Shown piece by piece: positions 37,811-47,502 of a DNA stretch of 64,000 nt; the stretch's first letter is position 1; every line of letters starts with the position of its first letter. The stretch covers positions 124,001 through 188,000 of the forward strand of contig NZ_SGOM01000001.1 in the NCBI RefSeq assembly GCF_022113815.1. Direction: 5' to 3'. The DNA is from Vibrio cincinnatiensis (GTDB lineage: Bacteria; Pseudomonadota; Gammaproteobacteria; Enterobacterales; Vibrionaceae). A model generated the notes under the pieces. It worked only from the letters and a program-made list of their open reading frames with translations. It had not been told where the DNA came from and ran no database searches. Both the position numbers and the translations under genes were made by a program.

Positions 37811-40087
37811 TTATAGTGATTCAGTGAAAGTACGTGCGATAACGTCTTGTTGCTGCTCAGCAGTTAAAGAGTTAAAACGCACAGCATAACCTGATACACG
37901 AATAGTCAATTGTGGGTATTTCTCTGGGTGTTTAACCGCATCAAGTAGCGTTTCACGGTTAAGCACGTTCACGTTTAAGTGTTGACCACCTTCGATGCCT
38001 GATTCGTGATGGAAGTAACCATCCATCAGACCAGCAAGGTTAGCACGTTGTGAACCTTCGTCTTTACCTAGTGCATTTGGCACGATAGAGAAAGTATAAG
38101 AGATACCATCTTTTGCATGAGCAAAAGGTAGTTTACCCACTGAAGTTAATGAAGCAACTGCGCCTTTTTCATCACGGCCGTGCATTGGGTTGGCACCTGG
38201 AGCAAATGGTGCACCAGCGCGGCGTCCATCAGGAGTGTTACCTGTTTTCTTACCATATACAACGTTTGAAGTAATAGTAAGAATAGACTGTGTTGGAATT
38301 GCATTACGGTAAGTTTTCAGTGAACGGATTTTGTTCATGAACACTTCAACTAATTCACAAGCGATGTCATCAACGCGAGGATCGTTGTTACCAAATTTAG
38401 GATAATCGCCTTCGATTTCAAAATCGACAGCAATACCATCTTCATCACGAACCGGTTTTACTTTCGCGTATTTGATAGCAGACAGAGAGTCAGCAGCAAC
38501 GGATAGACCAGCAATACCACATGCCATAGTACGTTTTACGTCACGGTCATGCAGTGCCATAAGAGCGGCTTCATAGCTGTATTTGTCATGCATATAGTGA
38601 ATAGAGTTCAATGCTGTGACGTATTGTTTTGCTAACCAATCCATGAAGTGATCCATCTTGTCCCACACATCTGCGTAGTCAAGCACTTCATCAGTGATTT
38701 TAGGCATTTTAGGGCCGACTTGCATTTTTAGCTTCTCATCCACACCACCGTTGATGGTGTAAAGCATTGTTTTCGCTAAGTTTGCACGAGCGCCAAAGAA
38801 TTGCATTTGTTTACCCACAACCATTGGGGATACACAACATGCGATTGCATAGTCGTCAGACTCGAAGTCAGGGCGCATAAGGTCATCATTTTCATACTGA
38901 ATTGATGAAGTATCGATAGACACTTTAGCACAGAATTTTTTGAAGCCAGCCGGTAGTTGTTCAGACCATAGAACAGTGATGTTTGGCTCTGGAGATGGTC
39001 CCATAGTGTATAGGCTGTTTAGGAAACGGAAGTTAGTGCGAGTAACCAAAGTACGACCGTCAAGACCCATACCACCCATAGATTCTGTTGCCCAGATTGG
39101 GTCGCCAGAGAACAGTTCATCATATTCAGGTGTACGTAGGAAACGAACCATGCGTAGTTTCATTACGAAATGGTCGATCATTTCTTGTGCTTCTTCTTCT
39201 GTGATTTTGCCCGCTTTCATATCGCGTTCAATGTACACATCAAGGAAAGTAGAAGTACGGCCAAGAGACATCGCTGCGCCGTTTTGAGATTTAACCGCCG
39301 CTAGGTAGCCAAAGTAAGTCCACTGGATAGCTTCTTGAGCCGTTTCTGCTGGACGACCGATATCACAACCATATTTCTCAGCCATTTTTTTCATTTGGCC
39401 AAGCGCACGGTGTTGTTCTGCAATCTCTTCACGAAGTTGCATAGTCATTTGAAGATCTTCGCCGTTTTCAAATTTCTCTTGTAGAGAAGTGAATTGAGCG
39501 AATTTGTCTTTCATTAGGTAATCAATACCGTATAGAGCGATACGACGGTAGTCACCGATGATACGACCACGGCCATACGCATCTGGAAGACCCGTCAGAA
39601 CACCTGATTTACGACAAGCCAGAATTTCTGGTGTGTAAATATCAAACACGCCTTGGTTATGTGTTTTACGGTATTCAGTGTAGATTTTTTTTACTTCAGG
39701 ATCGAGTTCACGATCGTAAGCTTTGCACGAACTCTCGATCATACGGATGCCACCGTTAGGGATAAGAGCGCGTTTTAGAGGTTTTTCAGTTTGAAGACCG
39801 ACGATTTTTTCTAGGTCTTTGTTGATGTAGCCCGCATCGTGAGCAGTGATGGTAGAGATAACAGAAGTGTCAAAATCAACAGGAGCGTGTGTTGAGTTTT
39901 CCAGTTTGATCCCTTCCATTACTTTTTCCCAAAGCTTATTGGTTGCTTCAGTACCTTCAGAAACTAGGAAAGATTCGTCACCTTCATATGGTGTGTAGTT
40001 CTTTTGAATAAAATCACGAACGTTGACTTCGTTTTGCCAGTCACCTGCAACAAAACCTTCCCAAGCTTTAGCAAATTGCTCTGCCAT
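37811..40087 (-). CDS. pflB: Pyruvate formate-lyase (formate acetyltransferase)
   Basis: Converts pyruvate and CoA to acetyl-CoA and formate in anaerobic growth. 758 aa. The active-site pair A-C-C-V-S-P is near residues 417-418 and the glycyl-radical site R-V-S-G733-Y is 25 residues from the end. AGG lies about 8 bases before the ATG. All of the protein matches E. coli PflB. Unlike E. coli, no focA formate channel precedes it; the upstream gene is a DUF3360 membrane protein in the same orientation. The activase gene follows. Confidence 0.98.
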   Translation of the reverse strand: MAEQFAKAWEGFVAGDWQNEVNVRDFIQKNYTPYEGDESFLVSEGTEATNKLWEKVMEGIKLENSTHAPVDFDTSVISTITAHDAGYINKDLEKIVGLQTEKPLKRALIPNGGIRMIESSCKAYDRELDPEVKKIYTEYRKTHNQGVFDIYTPEILACRKSGVLTGLPDAYGRGRIIGDYRRIALYGIDYLMKDKFAQFTSLQEKFENGEDLQMTMQLREEIAEQHRALGQMKKMAEKYGCDIGRPAETAQEAIQWTYFGYLAAVKSQNGAAMSLGRTSTFLDVYIERDMKAGKITEEEAQEMIDHFVMKLRMVRFLRTPEYDELFSGDPIWATESMGGMGLDGRTLVTRTNFRFLNSLYTMGPSPEPNITVLWSEQLPAGFKKFCAKVSIDTSSIQYENDDLMRPDFESDDYAIACCVSPMVVGKQMQFFGARANLAKTMLYTINGGVDEKLKMQVGPKMPKITDEVLDYADVWDKMDHFMDWLAKQYVTALNSIHYMHDKYSYEAALMALHDRDVKRTMACGIAGLSVAADSLSAIKYAKVKPVRDEDGIAVDFEIEGDYPKFGNNDPRVDDIACELVEVFMNKIRSLKTYRNAIPTQSILTITSNVVYGKKTGNTPDGRRAGAPFAPGANPMHGRDEKGAVASLTSVGKLPFAHAKDGISYTFSIVPNALGKDEGSQRANLAGLMDGYFHHESGIEGGQHLNVNVLNRETLLDAVKHPEKYPQLTIRVSGYAVRFNSLTAEQQQDVIARTFTESL

Positions 40088-40425
40088 GACATACCTACCT
40101 TTTTAGTAGAAAAAACACGTACTGTTTCGCCGTTGAGCCAGCTATCTTGCATGAAACAAGAGGCAGTACACTCTATGAATAACAATATCTATAGTCGAAT
40201 CGATATATACATTGGTTTGAATATAAATATTGTCATTGGTTCCGGTTGAGAGCCAATTTAAGCTAAAAAAAATTCGCAAACCTTAAACTAAATCAATAAA
40301 ACTTAAAAAATACAGATAAAATTTGGGTAGTGCATTCACACTACCCAAGATTGATAAGTTTATTCCCTAGTGAGTATAGACAGATTTTCTAATCTTGATC
40401 TTGTTCACTTGGTTTATCCTTTCTC
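40088..40425 (-). promoter_or_regulatory. 338-bp pflB upstream region with a partial FNR-like site
   Basis: AT-rich leader/promoter region for pflB. TTAAA-CTAA-ATCAA at 40283-40296 keeps one perfect FNR half-site (ATCAA); the other half is poor. A second weak match, TTGAT-CTTG-TTCAC, lies at 40395-40408. I could not pick a clear -10/-35. No ORF with a ribosome site is seen. Confidence 0.4.
40312..40348 (-). terminator. Terminator of the DUF3360 gene
   Basis: TTGGGTAGTG (40323-40332) and CACTACCCAA (40339-40348) form a perfect 10-bp stem with a 6-base loop; leftward it is followed by ATTTTATCTG. It separates the DUF3360 gene from pflB. Confidence 0.8.
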
Positions 40426-41970
40426 TTAGTGTAACCAAGCCTTGATTCCGTATTGGGCATCAAGCATACCGACCGCCAACATGGCGATGAGGCAGATAAT
40501 CAGTACACCACCTGGGATAATAATTTTATCGACAAAAGAGAGTTTCTCCGCTCGGGATTTATCACCAATAAGCCCATTGTTATCTAATAACATGGTTAAT
40601 GCCCAAGCGAGTACAGGGTTAACAACCGCTGAACCAAAAATACATATACCAGCGGCTTGTGAATCTTTTGTGTCTCTAACCATTTGCATGCCTGCTTCTA
40701 ATAAAGGAAGGAAGACACCCACAAGTAGAGCAATACGCATAACCGGAGGCCATACTGCCACATCCATTGGGAAACCTAAAATAGCGATAGTCATGACTAA
40801 ACAGCCAAGAATAATTGCGCCACCAGGAATGGGACGTTTTGCGATAGCCGCAGGAATCATATATGTGCCCCAAGACGACGTGATATTACCACCGCCTAAG
40901 GCTGTACCCACCATCTGACGGATAGAACACATGGTCATTGTATCATCTACATCCATCAACACTTTTTCCGTTTTGCGAGGATAATTCAGTTCTTGGAAAA
41001 TGCGATGGCCTAAGAAATCGGGAGACCACATTGCTACCGCAAGAATGGCAAAAGGTAAAGAGGCGATGAAGTGCTCAACGGTGGGTAGACCAAGCATCCA
41101 ACCTTGTTCTGTGCTGCCCCACCAATAAATAGGATTAAGGTTTGGCAGGCCCGTTTGTGTTTCAAACTTAAGATCAAACCCTGCACCAAAAATTAATGCC
41201 AGTAATAACCCAGTAAAGGCACAAACCGGGATCGCTAACCAACGCATATTGATTTTAGCAAGGAAAGCATACAGAACAATATTAATACCTAACACGACGA
41301 GCCCAACATACCCCATATCACCCGCAGCAATCTCCGCAGATTGTAAGCTGGTCGCCCACTCTTGTATTGAGGTTATCTGACTCATGGTCCCTGTAAAGCC
41401 AAGGAAGATAAGTAAGCCTCCCGCTGTTCCCTCCGAGGTGAGGTTCACCAGTTTTGACCCCCCTTTAAAATAGCTCAATATCAGTCCGAAGATACCCAGT
41501 AAAATGGCGAGTGCAAGAGGGTGGGCACCGGCAAGAGCGATTGTGCCGATAAGTGGAATCATGGGGCCATGGTTACCCGCAAGGTTAGCTCTTGGGTTAA
41601 AAAAGCCAGAGGCGAGTACACAGAAAAGTAGGGCTGGGAATAGCATTTCTACGCGAGCGACTTCGATAGCAAAGTCTTTTCCGAGATTGATGTGATCCCA
41701 CGTTTGGGTTAGCCCTTCAGCCCAAGACATACTAACGGCTGAATACATGGCAATAATGCCAATCGTCCCTGCAAGAGCTGGAACGAAGTCTTCCAATTCA
41801 AAACGAAAGTCTCTGCCCGGGAGGTTTAGCCCGAAGCGGCGTGGCTTCATGATTTGCAACTCATGATCTAGGTAATCGGAGCGGCTTGTAAACTCAGATG
41901 ATGGACGATGCAGTTCTTGGTAACTTTTCGTCTCGATGTCTGAGCGCTCTTTATTGACTACGTCTGACAT
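40426..41970 (-). CDS. DUF3360 family multi-spanning membrane protein (putative permease)
   Basis: 514 aa with about a dozen hydrophobic segments after an N-terminal soluble part of about 70 residues. It is not FocA, which is roughly half this size. The stretch NPRANLAGNHGPMIPLIGTI and the later GGGNITSSWGTYMIP resemble the broken-helix motifs of UraA/SulP-fold transporters, and I think it belongs to DUF3360, mostly known from vibrios. The substrate is unknown. It lies directly upstream of pflB on the same strand, with its own terminator, and a good FNR/CRP-like site is about 190 bp before its start, which suggests expression linked to respiration or carbon status. Confidence 0.7.
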   Translation of the reverse strand: MSDVVNKERSDIETKSYQELHRPSSEFTSRSDYLDHELQIMKPRRFGLNLPGRDFRFELEDFVPALAGTIGIIAMYSAVSMSWAEGLTQTWDHINLGKDFAIEVARVEMLFPALLFCVLASGFFNPRANLAGNHGPMIPLIGTIALAGAHPLALAILLGIFGLILSYFKGGSKLVNLTSEGTAGGLLIFLGFTGTMSQITSIQEWATSLQSAEIAAGDMGYVGLVVLGINIVLYAFLAKINMRWLAIPVCAFTGLLLALIFGAGFDLKFETQTGLPNLNPIYWWGSTEQGWMLGLPTVEHFIASLPFAILAVAMWSPDFLGHRIFQELNYPRKTEKVLMDVDDTMTMCSIRQMVGTALGGGNITSSWGTYMIPAAIAKRPIPGGAIILGCLVMTIAILGFPMDVAVWPPVMRIALLVGVFLPLLEAGMQMVRDTKDSQAAGICIFGSAVVNPVLAWALTMLLDNNGLIGDKSRAEKLSFVDKIIIPGGVLIICLIAMLAVGMLDAQYGIKAWLH

Positions 41971-42576
41971 AGATTCCTCATATTGATAAAAGTTAGTAAA
42001 TCTTTATTGAATTCTATTTAACTTGCTAACACGACAATGTATTCGTTGCATAACCATTAGTATTTTATGCAGTATTTACCGACCAACGTTATGAATATAG
42101 AGCATTATTTACTCTTTTATTGGTTAGCGAGTTTAACGTGCTAACTCTTTATGGTGATTGATCTTGATCACTTTAATTATGAATATGAAATAAAACTACA
42201 TTATTTCTGGTAAATCAGTAATATAGCGTGATTTTTGGTGAAATTTTTTTTCATATTTTTCCATTTGCAACAAGATGTATAATTCTGAGTGATATTTTTG
42301 AGATGTGACGGGTGTTATCTTTAAGTGGCAGTGAAATGTGGATGTTGCAATGATTGTTAACGTGTGATGCCTTGATTTTACTGGTTATTGATGTTTTTTA
42401 TGTAATTAGAGAGAAGCTTAAATCGTTGTTGTGTGAATTTATACTCATATTATTTAACTAAATACGCTTATGTTGGCAGGTTAATAACATGTTGCATGTG
42501 CTGGGGTAGAGTGCTAATTTGTAGAAAAAACTAAGCTGGATTGCTTGGCTTAAACAAATACAGGGAGTTAAAGCGC
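41971..42576. other. 606-bp divergent intergenic region between DUF3360 and amino-acid ABC genes
   Basis: Very AT-rich. It holds the FNR/CRP-like site at 42158-42171 and an inverted repeat GTTAGC-N11-GCTAAC (42123-42145) next to it, plus another GCTAAC near 42023. No convincing ORF or terminator. Promoters for both flanking units must be here. Confidence 0.5.
42158..42171. promoter_or_regulatory. FNR/CRP-type site upstream of the DUF3360 gene
   Basis: TTGAT-CTTG-ATCAC matches FNR in 9 of 10 defined positions and also fits the core of a CRP site (TGATcttgATCA). FNR and CRP boxes differ by little, so the regulator cannot be told from sequence. Confidence 0.6.
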
Positions 42577-43347
42577 ATGAGTGATGTACCCGCGCTGGAT
42601 ATCAAAAACCTGCATAAAACCTTTGGTCAAAATGAAGTGCTGAAAGGCATTTCATTACAAGCTCATAAAGGGGATGTGATTTCAATTATTGGCTCTTCCG
42701 GCTCAGGGAAAAGCACCTTTCTACGTTGTATTAATTTGCTCGAAACCCCGACATCTGGTGAGATTTGGGTGAATAATGAACTGATTCAGATGAAAACGAC
42801 TCGGCAAGGGGATGTTCGCCCGGTGAGTGATAAACAGGTTCAGCGTATCCGTTCACGATTAGCGATGGTTTTCCAAGGATTTAATCTTTGGTCTCATATG
42901 ACTGTTTTGGACAATGTGATTGAAGCGCCTGTACATGTTCTTAAGGTTCCTAAAGATCAAGCAATTGCCAATGCTGAAGCTCTGCTCAAAAAGGTGGGGC
43001 TTTATGAACGTCGAGATTATTACCCCGGGCACTTATCAGGAGGGCAGCAACAACGTGCAGCTATTGCACGTGCATTAGCTGTCGAGCCGGAGGTTTTGCT
43101 ATTTGATGAACCCACTTCTGCCCTTGATCCTGAGCTGGTAGGGGAAGTGCTAGGGGTAATGAAAGATCTTGCTCAAGAAGGAAGAACCATGTTAGTGGTC
43201 ACTCATGAAATGGCATTTGCTCGTGATGTGTCTAGCCATGTTTTGTTTTTGCATCAAGGTATTGTGGAAGAGCAGGGCGAACCTGAAGCATTATTTACTC
43301 ACCCAAATTCAGAACGATTGAAGCAGTTTATTTCTTCCATTTACTAA
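42577..43347 (+). CDS. Basic amino-acid ABC transporter ATPase (HisP/ArtP type)
   Basis: 256 aa from ATG 42577 (GGAG 9 bases upstream). Walker [10 protein letters not shown] near residues 38-46, Q-loop FQGFNLW, signature LSGGQQQR and Walker B LLFDEPTSALDPE mark a polar amino-acid importer ATPase. The SHMTVLDNVIEAPVHVL segment is characteristic of the HisP/ArtP/OccP group (arginine, lysine, ornithine, histidine). First gene of a four-gene importer operon; the binding protein follows 90 bp on. Confidence 0.92.
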   Translation: MSDVPALDIKNLHKTFGQNEVLKGISLQAHKGDVISIIGSSGSGKSTFLRCINLLETPTSGEIWVNNELIQMKTTRQGDVRPVSDKQVQRIRSRLAMVFQGFNLWSHMTVLDNVIEAPVHVLKVPKDQAIANAEALLKKVGLYERRDYYPGHLSGGQQQRAAIARALAVEPEVLLFDEPTSALDPELVGEVLGVMKDLAQEGRTMLVVTHEMAFARDVSSHVLFLHQGIVEEQGEPEALFTHPNSERLKQFISSIY

Positions 43348-43442
43348 TAAAATAAAGAGATAGAGCGGTAAAAAAGAATACTCAGATTTTATCTGACAGC
43401 AATAATAAGTAAGCACAACAAAACAATCACAGGAGTATGGAT

Positions 43443-44219
43443 ATGAAAAAGTGGTTATTGATGGTGGCCGTTGTTACAACTGCGGTATCTGGACTTGCCC
43501 AAGCGAAAGAATGGAAAACGGTGCGCTTTGGCATTGAAGGCGCTTATCCCCCTTTTAGTTGGACAGAAGCCGATGGTTCATTACGTGGCTTTGATGTTGA
43601 TATGGCGAATGCGCTATGCCAAGAGATGCAAGTGAAATGTCATATCGTGCCACAAGATTGGGATGGTATTATTCCTTCACTATTGGCTCGTAAGTATGAT
43701 GCGATTATTGCTGCGATGTCGATTACGGAAGAACGTAAAAAACGGGTCGATTTTACGAACAAGTATGCTTTGATTCCGAATAAATTTATTGCCAAAAAAG
43801 GGGCTGAATTGGATTTCAGTCAGGAAGGGCTGAAAGAGGTAAAAATTGGCGTACAACGAGCAACTACTCATGATAAATACTTAACTGACAACTATGGTAA
43901 ATCGGTCAATATTGTTCGTTACGGATCGTTTGATGAGGCGTATCTTGACTTAGCAAATGGGCGTATTTCTGCGGTATTAGGCGATGCATCAGCGTTGGAA
44001 GAAGGGGTATTAAATAAAGTTGGGGGGGAGGCTTATGAATTTGTCGGCCCTTCGTTAACCGATCCACAATGGTTTGGAGAGGGGTTCGGTATTGCGGTTC
44101 GTAAACAAGATAAAGAGTTAACTGCACAGCTCAACAAAGCCATTGCCTCTTTACGTGCTAAAGGTATTTATCAAGAAATTGCCGCTAAGTATTTCAACTA
44201 TGATGTTTATGGTGATTAA
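43443..44219 (+). CDS. Periplasmic basic amino-acid binding protein (SBP family 3)
   Basis: 258 aa from ATG 43443, where AGGAG is 7 bases upstream; the ATG at 43437 is too close to it. Signal peptide MKKWLLMVAVVTTAVSGLAQA, then KEWKTVRFGIEGAYPPFSW and GFDVDMANALC, typical of HisJ/ArgT/ArtJ. Arginine, lysine/ornithine or histidine are likely ligands; the sequence does not choose. A run of seven G (44022-44028) lies in the coding sequence. A strong hairpin follows the gene. Confidence 0.92.
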   Translation: MKKWLLMVAVVTTAVSGLAQAKEWKTVRFGIEGAYPPFSWTEADGSLRGFDVDMANALCQEMQVKCHIVPQDWDGIIPSLLARKYDAIIAAMSITEERKKRVDFTNKYALIPNKFIAKKGAELDFSQEGLKEVKIGVQRATTHDKYLTDNYGKSVNIVRYGSFDEAYLDLANGRISAVLGDASALEEGVLNKVGGEAYEFVGPSLTDPQWFGEGFGIAVRKQDKELTAQLNKAIASLRAKGIYQEIAAKYFNYDVYGD

Positions 44220-44267
44220 ACAGCATTCGCTCACAACCTCTTATAGGCGTTAATTGTAGAGGTTAAA

Positions 44268-44311
44268 CCGGATGGTTGGTTCCTAGTTGAACGCTGTACC
44301 CAACCACCCGG
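44268..44311 (+). promoter_or_regulatory. Intercistronic hairpin between binding-protein and permease genes
   Basis: CCGGATGGTTGG (44268-44279) pairs with CCAACCACCCGG (44300-44311), 11 of 12 pairs, without a T tract. Such hairpins after binding-protein genes commonly stabilise the upstream mRNA so that the binding protein is made in excess over the permeases. Confidence 0.65.
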
Positions 44312-44336
44312 TATTCTAAGGACTAGGAAGAGAGTT

Positions 44337-45080
44337 ATGCTCAATTTGCAAGGATATGAAGTTGCGATTTTAAACGGTGCGCTTTTAACGATTGAAGTGG
44401 CTTTATTGTCGCTTTTATTTGCCATGTTGTTGGGAATGTTAGGAGCATTGGCTAAGTTAGCGCCTTTCCGTTGGGCAAGAGCGATTGCGACACTGTATAC
44501 CACAATTATCCGAGGCATCCCCGATTTAGTACTTATGATGCTGATCTTTTTTGGGGGGCAGATCTTACTAAACAACAGTTTATATTCTATCAATGAATGG
44601 CTAAACAGTGGCTTTTCTTATTTTGACCCGAACCACCAATGGGTTTCTTATCTTCCTGATTATATTGACGTTAGCCCATTTATTGCTGGTGTATTAACCA
44701 TCGGTTTTATATTTGGAGCTTACATGGCTGAAACTTTTCGGGGCGCGATTATGGCGGTCGATAAAGGGGAGTTGGAAGCAGCAAAAGCCTACGGAATGAG
44801 TTCTTCGTTAGCTTTTCGCCGAATATTGCTGCCTCAGATGATTCGTCACGCCTTGCCCGGGTTTGGTAACAATTGGTTAGTGTTACTGAAAACAACAGCA
44901 TTGGTTTCTATTATTGGCTTAGAAGACATGGTTCGAGTCAGTGCAATGGCCGCCGGTTCAACCAAAATGCCTTTTACTTTTTACCTGACTGTTGCTCTGA
45001 TTTTCTTATTTTTTACTAGCGTCTCGACCGGTTTACTGAAATTAGTTGAACGTAAATTCAGCATGCATACGAGGTTGTGA
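44337..45080 (+). CDS. Amino-acid ABC transporter permease (HisQ/ArtQ type)
   Basis: 247 aa with about five TM helices: GALLTIEVALLSLLFAMLLGML (about 14-35) and onwards. The EAA loop, G-E-L-E-A-A-K-A-Y-G-M, lies in the C-terminal half and docks onto the ATPase. TTIIRGIPDLVLMMLIFFGGQ is the standard N-terminal permease motif. Its last bases overlap the start of the second permease gene. It pairs with that gene to form a heterodimeric channel. Confidence 0.92.
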   Translation: MLNLQGYEVAILNGALLTIEVALLSLLFAMLLGMLGALAKLAPFRWARAIATLYTTIIRGIPDLVLMMLIFFGGQILLNNSLYSINEWLNSGFSYFDPNHQWVSYLPDYIDVSPFIAGVLTIGFIFGAYMAETFRGAIMAVDKGELEAAKAYGMSSSLAFRRILLPQMIRHALPGFGNNWLVLLKTTALVSIIGLEDMVRVSAMAAGSTKMPFTFYLTVALIFLFFTSVSTGLLKLVERKFSMHTRL

Positions 45081-45757
45081 TGGATTTTTCAGTCATCGTT
45101 GACAGTTTGCCCTTGTATTTTAGTGGGTTATGGACCACAACTTGGTTGGTTGGCTTGTCTCTGATCATCGGGTTAACGGTGGCAATTCCTTTAGCGATTG
45201 CTCGCAATAGTCAATATGGTTTTATTTGGGTTCCTGCTTGGGGATACATCTATTTTTTCCGCGGCACTCCGTTATTAGTTCAGCTTTATTTGATTTATTA
45301 CGGAATGGATCAGTTTTTCCCGGTAAAAGATACTTGGTGGGAGAATGCATGGTTTTGTGCGTTAGTCGCTTTTATTCTTAATACATCAGCTTATACAGCA
45401 GAAATTGTTCGTGGAGCGATGAATGGCTTGGATACTGGAGAATTAGAAGCGGCTAAGGCTTATGGAATGACACCATGGTTAACGTATCGACGTATTATTT
45501 TACCTAGCGCTTTGCGTCGAGCCTTACCCGCATACAGTAATGAAGTGATCTTTATGATACACGGTAGTGCAGTGGCAGGGATCGTTACTATTATGGATTT
45601 AACGGGAGTGGCGCGGTTGGTGAACTCTCGGCACTATGCGCCGTTTGAGTCTTTCTTAGCGGCGGGGCTTTTTTATATGGCGCTAACCTTCATTGTTATT
45701 GCTTGCTTTAAGCAAGCAGAAAAACGCTATTTAGCTTATTTATCCCCTCGGCAATAA
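45080..45757 (+). CDS. Amino-acid ABC transporter permease (HisM/ArtM type)
   Basis: 225 aa from ATG 45080, which overlaps the preceding TGA by one base; GTG 45077 is an in-frame alternative but too near the GAGG. Motifs IYFFRGTPLLVQLYLIYYG and G-E-L-E-A-A-K-A-Y-G-M-T mark the partner permease. About five TM helices. Last gene of the importer operon. Confidence 0.92.
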   Translation: MDFSVIVDSLPLYFSGLWTTTWLVGLSLIIGLTVAIPLAIARNSQYGFIWVPAWGYIYFFRGTPLLVQLYLIYYGMDQFFPVKDTWWENAWFCALVAFILNTSAYTAEIVRGAMNGLDTGELEAAKAYGMTPWLTYRRIILPSALRRALPAYSNEVIFMIHGSAVAGIVTIMDLTGVARLVNSRHYAPFESFLAAGLFYMALTFIVIACFKQAEKRYLAYLSPRQ

Positions 45758-45760
45758 ACT

Positions 45761-45794
45761 TTGTGCCCTGCTAATAGCTAATAGTAGGGCACAA
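45761..45794. terminator. Inverted repeat between convergent ABC operon and xthA
   Basis: TTGTGCCCT (45761-45769) and AGGGCACAA (45786-45794) pair perfectly; the A/T-rich interior can extend the stem. No strong T tail is present. Confidence 0.6.
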
Positions 45795-45826
45795 GTTGAA
45801 TGATGATCTTCTGGTTGGTTGGAGCG

Positions 45827-46642
45827 TTAATCGTTTAACTCAAAGGTTGACCAAATAGGCGCGTGATCGGAAGGTTTCTCGATGGCTCTTAATGGATAAT
45901 CAATTCCTGAATCGATACATTTAGCGGCCAAGCTGGGGGTTGCTAAGATGACATCAATTCTTAGCCCACGGTTGTCATCAAATCCTCGTGAGCGATAGTC
46001 AAACCAAGAAAATTGATCATCAACCGAAGGATGCAATTGGCGAAATGTGTCTTCAAACCCCCAATCAAGCAAGCTGGCTAACCATTCGCGCTCTTCGGGT
46101 TGGAAAGAGCACTTACCCGTTTTCAGCCAGCGTTTACGGTTAGCCTCACCAATACCAATATCTGAGTCAAGAGGGCTGATGTTGATATCTCCCATTACAA
46201 TAAGCTGTTCATCAGGAGTATGATGCTCGCTCAAATAACGCATTAAATCGCGGTAAAATTGGCGCTTGTATGGAAATTTGGTTTCATGGGCAATGTTATC
46301 CCCTTGAGGAAAATAGCCATTTAATACGGTGATGGGTTTTCCTTGATTATCCAGAAAAGTAGCCATGATCATCCGTTTTTGATGATCATCATTATCAGTT
46401 GGGAAGCCCTTCATCACCTTAATCGGCTCTTGCTTACAGAGCAGAGCAACCCCGTAGTGGGCTTTTTGACCATGAAAATAAACGTGATAGCCCATAGCTT
46501 TAACATCCTCAACCGGAAAGGCTTCATCGTGAACCTTGATCTCTTGTAGGCCAATGATATCAGGTTGATGTTTATCAATAATGGCTTGAAGTTGGTGGAG
46601 TCTTGCTCTTAATCCATTGATATTAAAGCTGATTACTTTCAT
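45827..46642 (-). CDS. xthA: Exonuclease III
   Basis: AP endonuclease and 3'-5' exonuclease of base-excision repair. 271 aa. It begins [18 protein letters not shown], with L-Q-E-I-K supplying the metal-binding Glu, [13 protein letters not shown] with catalytic Asp/Asn, and S-D-H-A-P near the C-terminus. Matches E. coli XthA over its whole length. Monocistronic, convergent with the amino-acid importer. Confidence 0.97.
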   Translation of the reverse strand: MKVISFNINGLRARLHQLQAIIDKHQPDIIGLQEIKVHDEAFPVEDVKAMGYHVYFHGQKAHYGVALLCKQEPIKVMKGFPTDNDDHQKRMIMATFLDNQGKPITVLNGYFPQGDNIAHETKFPYKRQFYRDLMRYLSEHHTPDEQLIVMGDINISPLDSDIGIGEANRKRWLKTGKCSFQPEEREWLASLLDWGFEDTFRQLHPSVDDQFSWFDYRSRGFDDNRGLRIDVILATPSLAAKCIDSGIDYPLRAIEKPSDHAPIWSTFELND

Positions 46643-46742
46643 CTATTATTCCTTTTGGCTTGTTGTTATCAACAAGCTTTGTTTCTTTCTGCTGTCTATA
46701 GTACGTATTTATGGTACTGAGACAACCGGCCATTGTGTGGGG

Positions 46743-46922
46743 TTATGAGGAAGAAGTTTCTGTCGAGTGCGCCAACTGAGTTTCTAAATCTCGTTTAACC
46801 AGTTCAATGGCCTTGAGAGCGATGCTCAAGTTAACTTGATTGGATTCCAGTAGATAAATAAGATCGACCGCCAATTTAATTTCATCAGGAGCATCATGGA
46901 GTGAGGTAGGTGAATGACTCAT
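46743..46922 (-). CDS. rsmS: RsmS/YbaM small protein (DUF2496)
   Basis: A 59-aa protein from ATG 46922 (MSHSPTSLHDAPDEIKLAVD), matching E. coli YbaM (APDDVKLAVDLIVLLEENQ as I remember it). E. coli and vibrios keep it next to priC. An upstream in-frame ATG at 47018 lies inside priC and is unlikely. Known as RsmS in Pectobacterium, where it affects the Rsm regulatory system; its role here is unproven. Third gene of a TSUP-priC-rsmS unit, 16 bp after priC. Confidence 0.88.
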   Translation of the reverse strand: MSHSPTSLHDAPDEIKLAVDLIYLLESNQVNLSIALKAIELVKRDLETQLAHSTETSSS

Positions 46923-46938
46923 AGGAAAACTCTCTTGG

Positions 46939-47502
46939 TTAAAGAACATGACAACTGAGCAGTTGTGCTTCGATTCGGGATTTTGCTTGTTGGCAACGTG
47001 CCAGCCTCTGCTTAGCAATTGTTAAGGCTTGCAATGTCGTGCTGTGATAACGAGCAGGCGCATGGTCAAATTCATACTGTTTGTTCAGTACCAATTGACG
47101 CAGTCGTTGCTCCCACTCTTGATGTTTCACTAACTGTTGCTGAAGCGCTTCTTTTGATATCGAGGCTAACTCACGGGTTATTTTAGTTGCTGTTGACTTA
47201 TTTTTTAATACCTCTAATGCGTGAGTGAGGACACGTTGTAGCGCCTCAATCTGTGCAAATAAACGCTCGGTGATATGTTCTATCTGAGCAGTGGCAGATA
47301 TTGGGTTTTGGGTCAATTTCAGTAGCCTTGCCAAGTTTTGCTCCGTTTCTTGTACACAGGGTACTAGCCATCGGCGATCCGTATTAAACAACTGGGAATC
47401 AAACCAAGCTTCATTCATGGTTTGAGACTGTTGATCGATAAGCTTAGCTTGCTGTTTCCACTGATTAAGCTGTGTGGTTAGCTGAGATAAAGGAGTGGTC
47501 AT
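46939..47502 (-). CDS. priC: Primosomal replication protein PriC
   Basis: 187 aa, all-helical protein that reloads the replicative helicase at stalled forks. The ATG overlaps the stop of the TSUP permease gene (ATGA), so translation is coupled. The start MTTPLSQLTTQLNQWKQQAK and the C-terminal ALTIAKQRLARCQQAKSRIE fit the family, and rsmS follows as in E. coli. Confidence 0.88.
   Translation of the reverse strand: MTTPLSQLTTQLNQWKQQAKLIDQQSQTMNEAWFDSQLFNTDRRWLVPCVQETEQNLARLLKLTQNPISATAQIEHITERLFAQIEALQRVLTHALEVLKNKSTATKITRELASISKEALQQQLVKHQEWEQRLRQLVLNKQYEFDHAPARYHSTTLQALTIAKQRLARCQQAKSRIEAQLLSCHVL

Noticed and set aside
40426..41970. FocA formate channel upstream of pflB
   Set aside because: The protein is about twice as long as FocA, has no FNT motifs and matches DUF3360 better.
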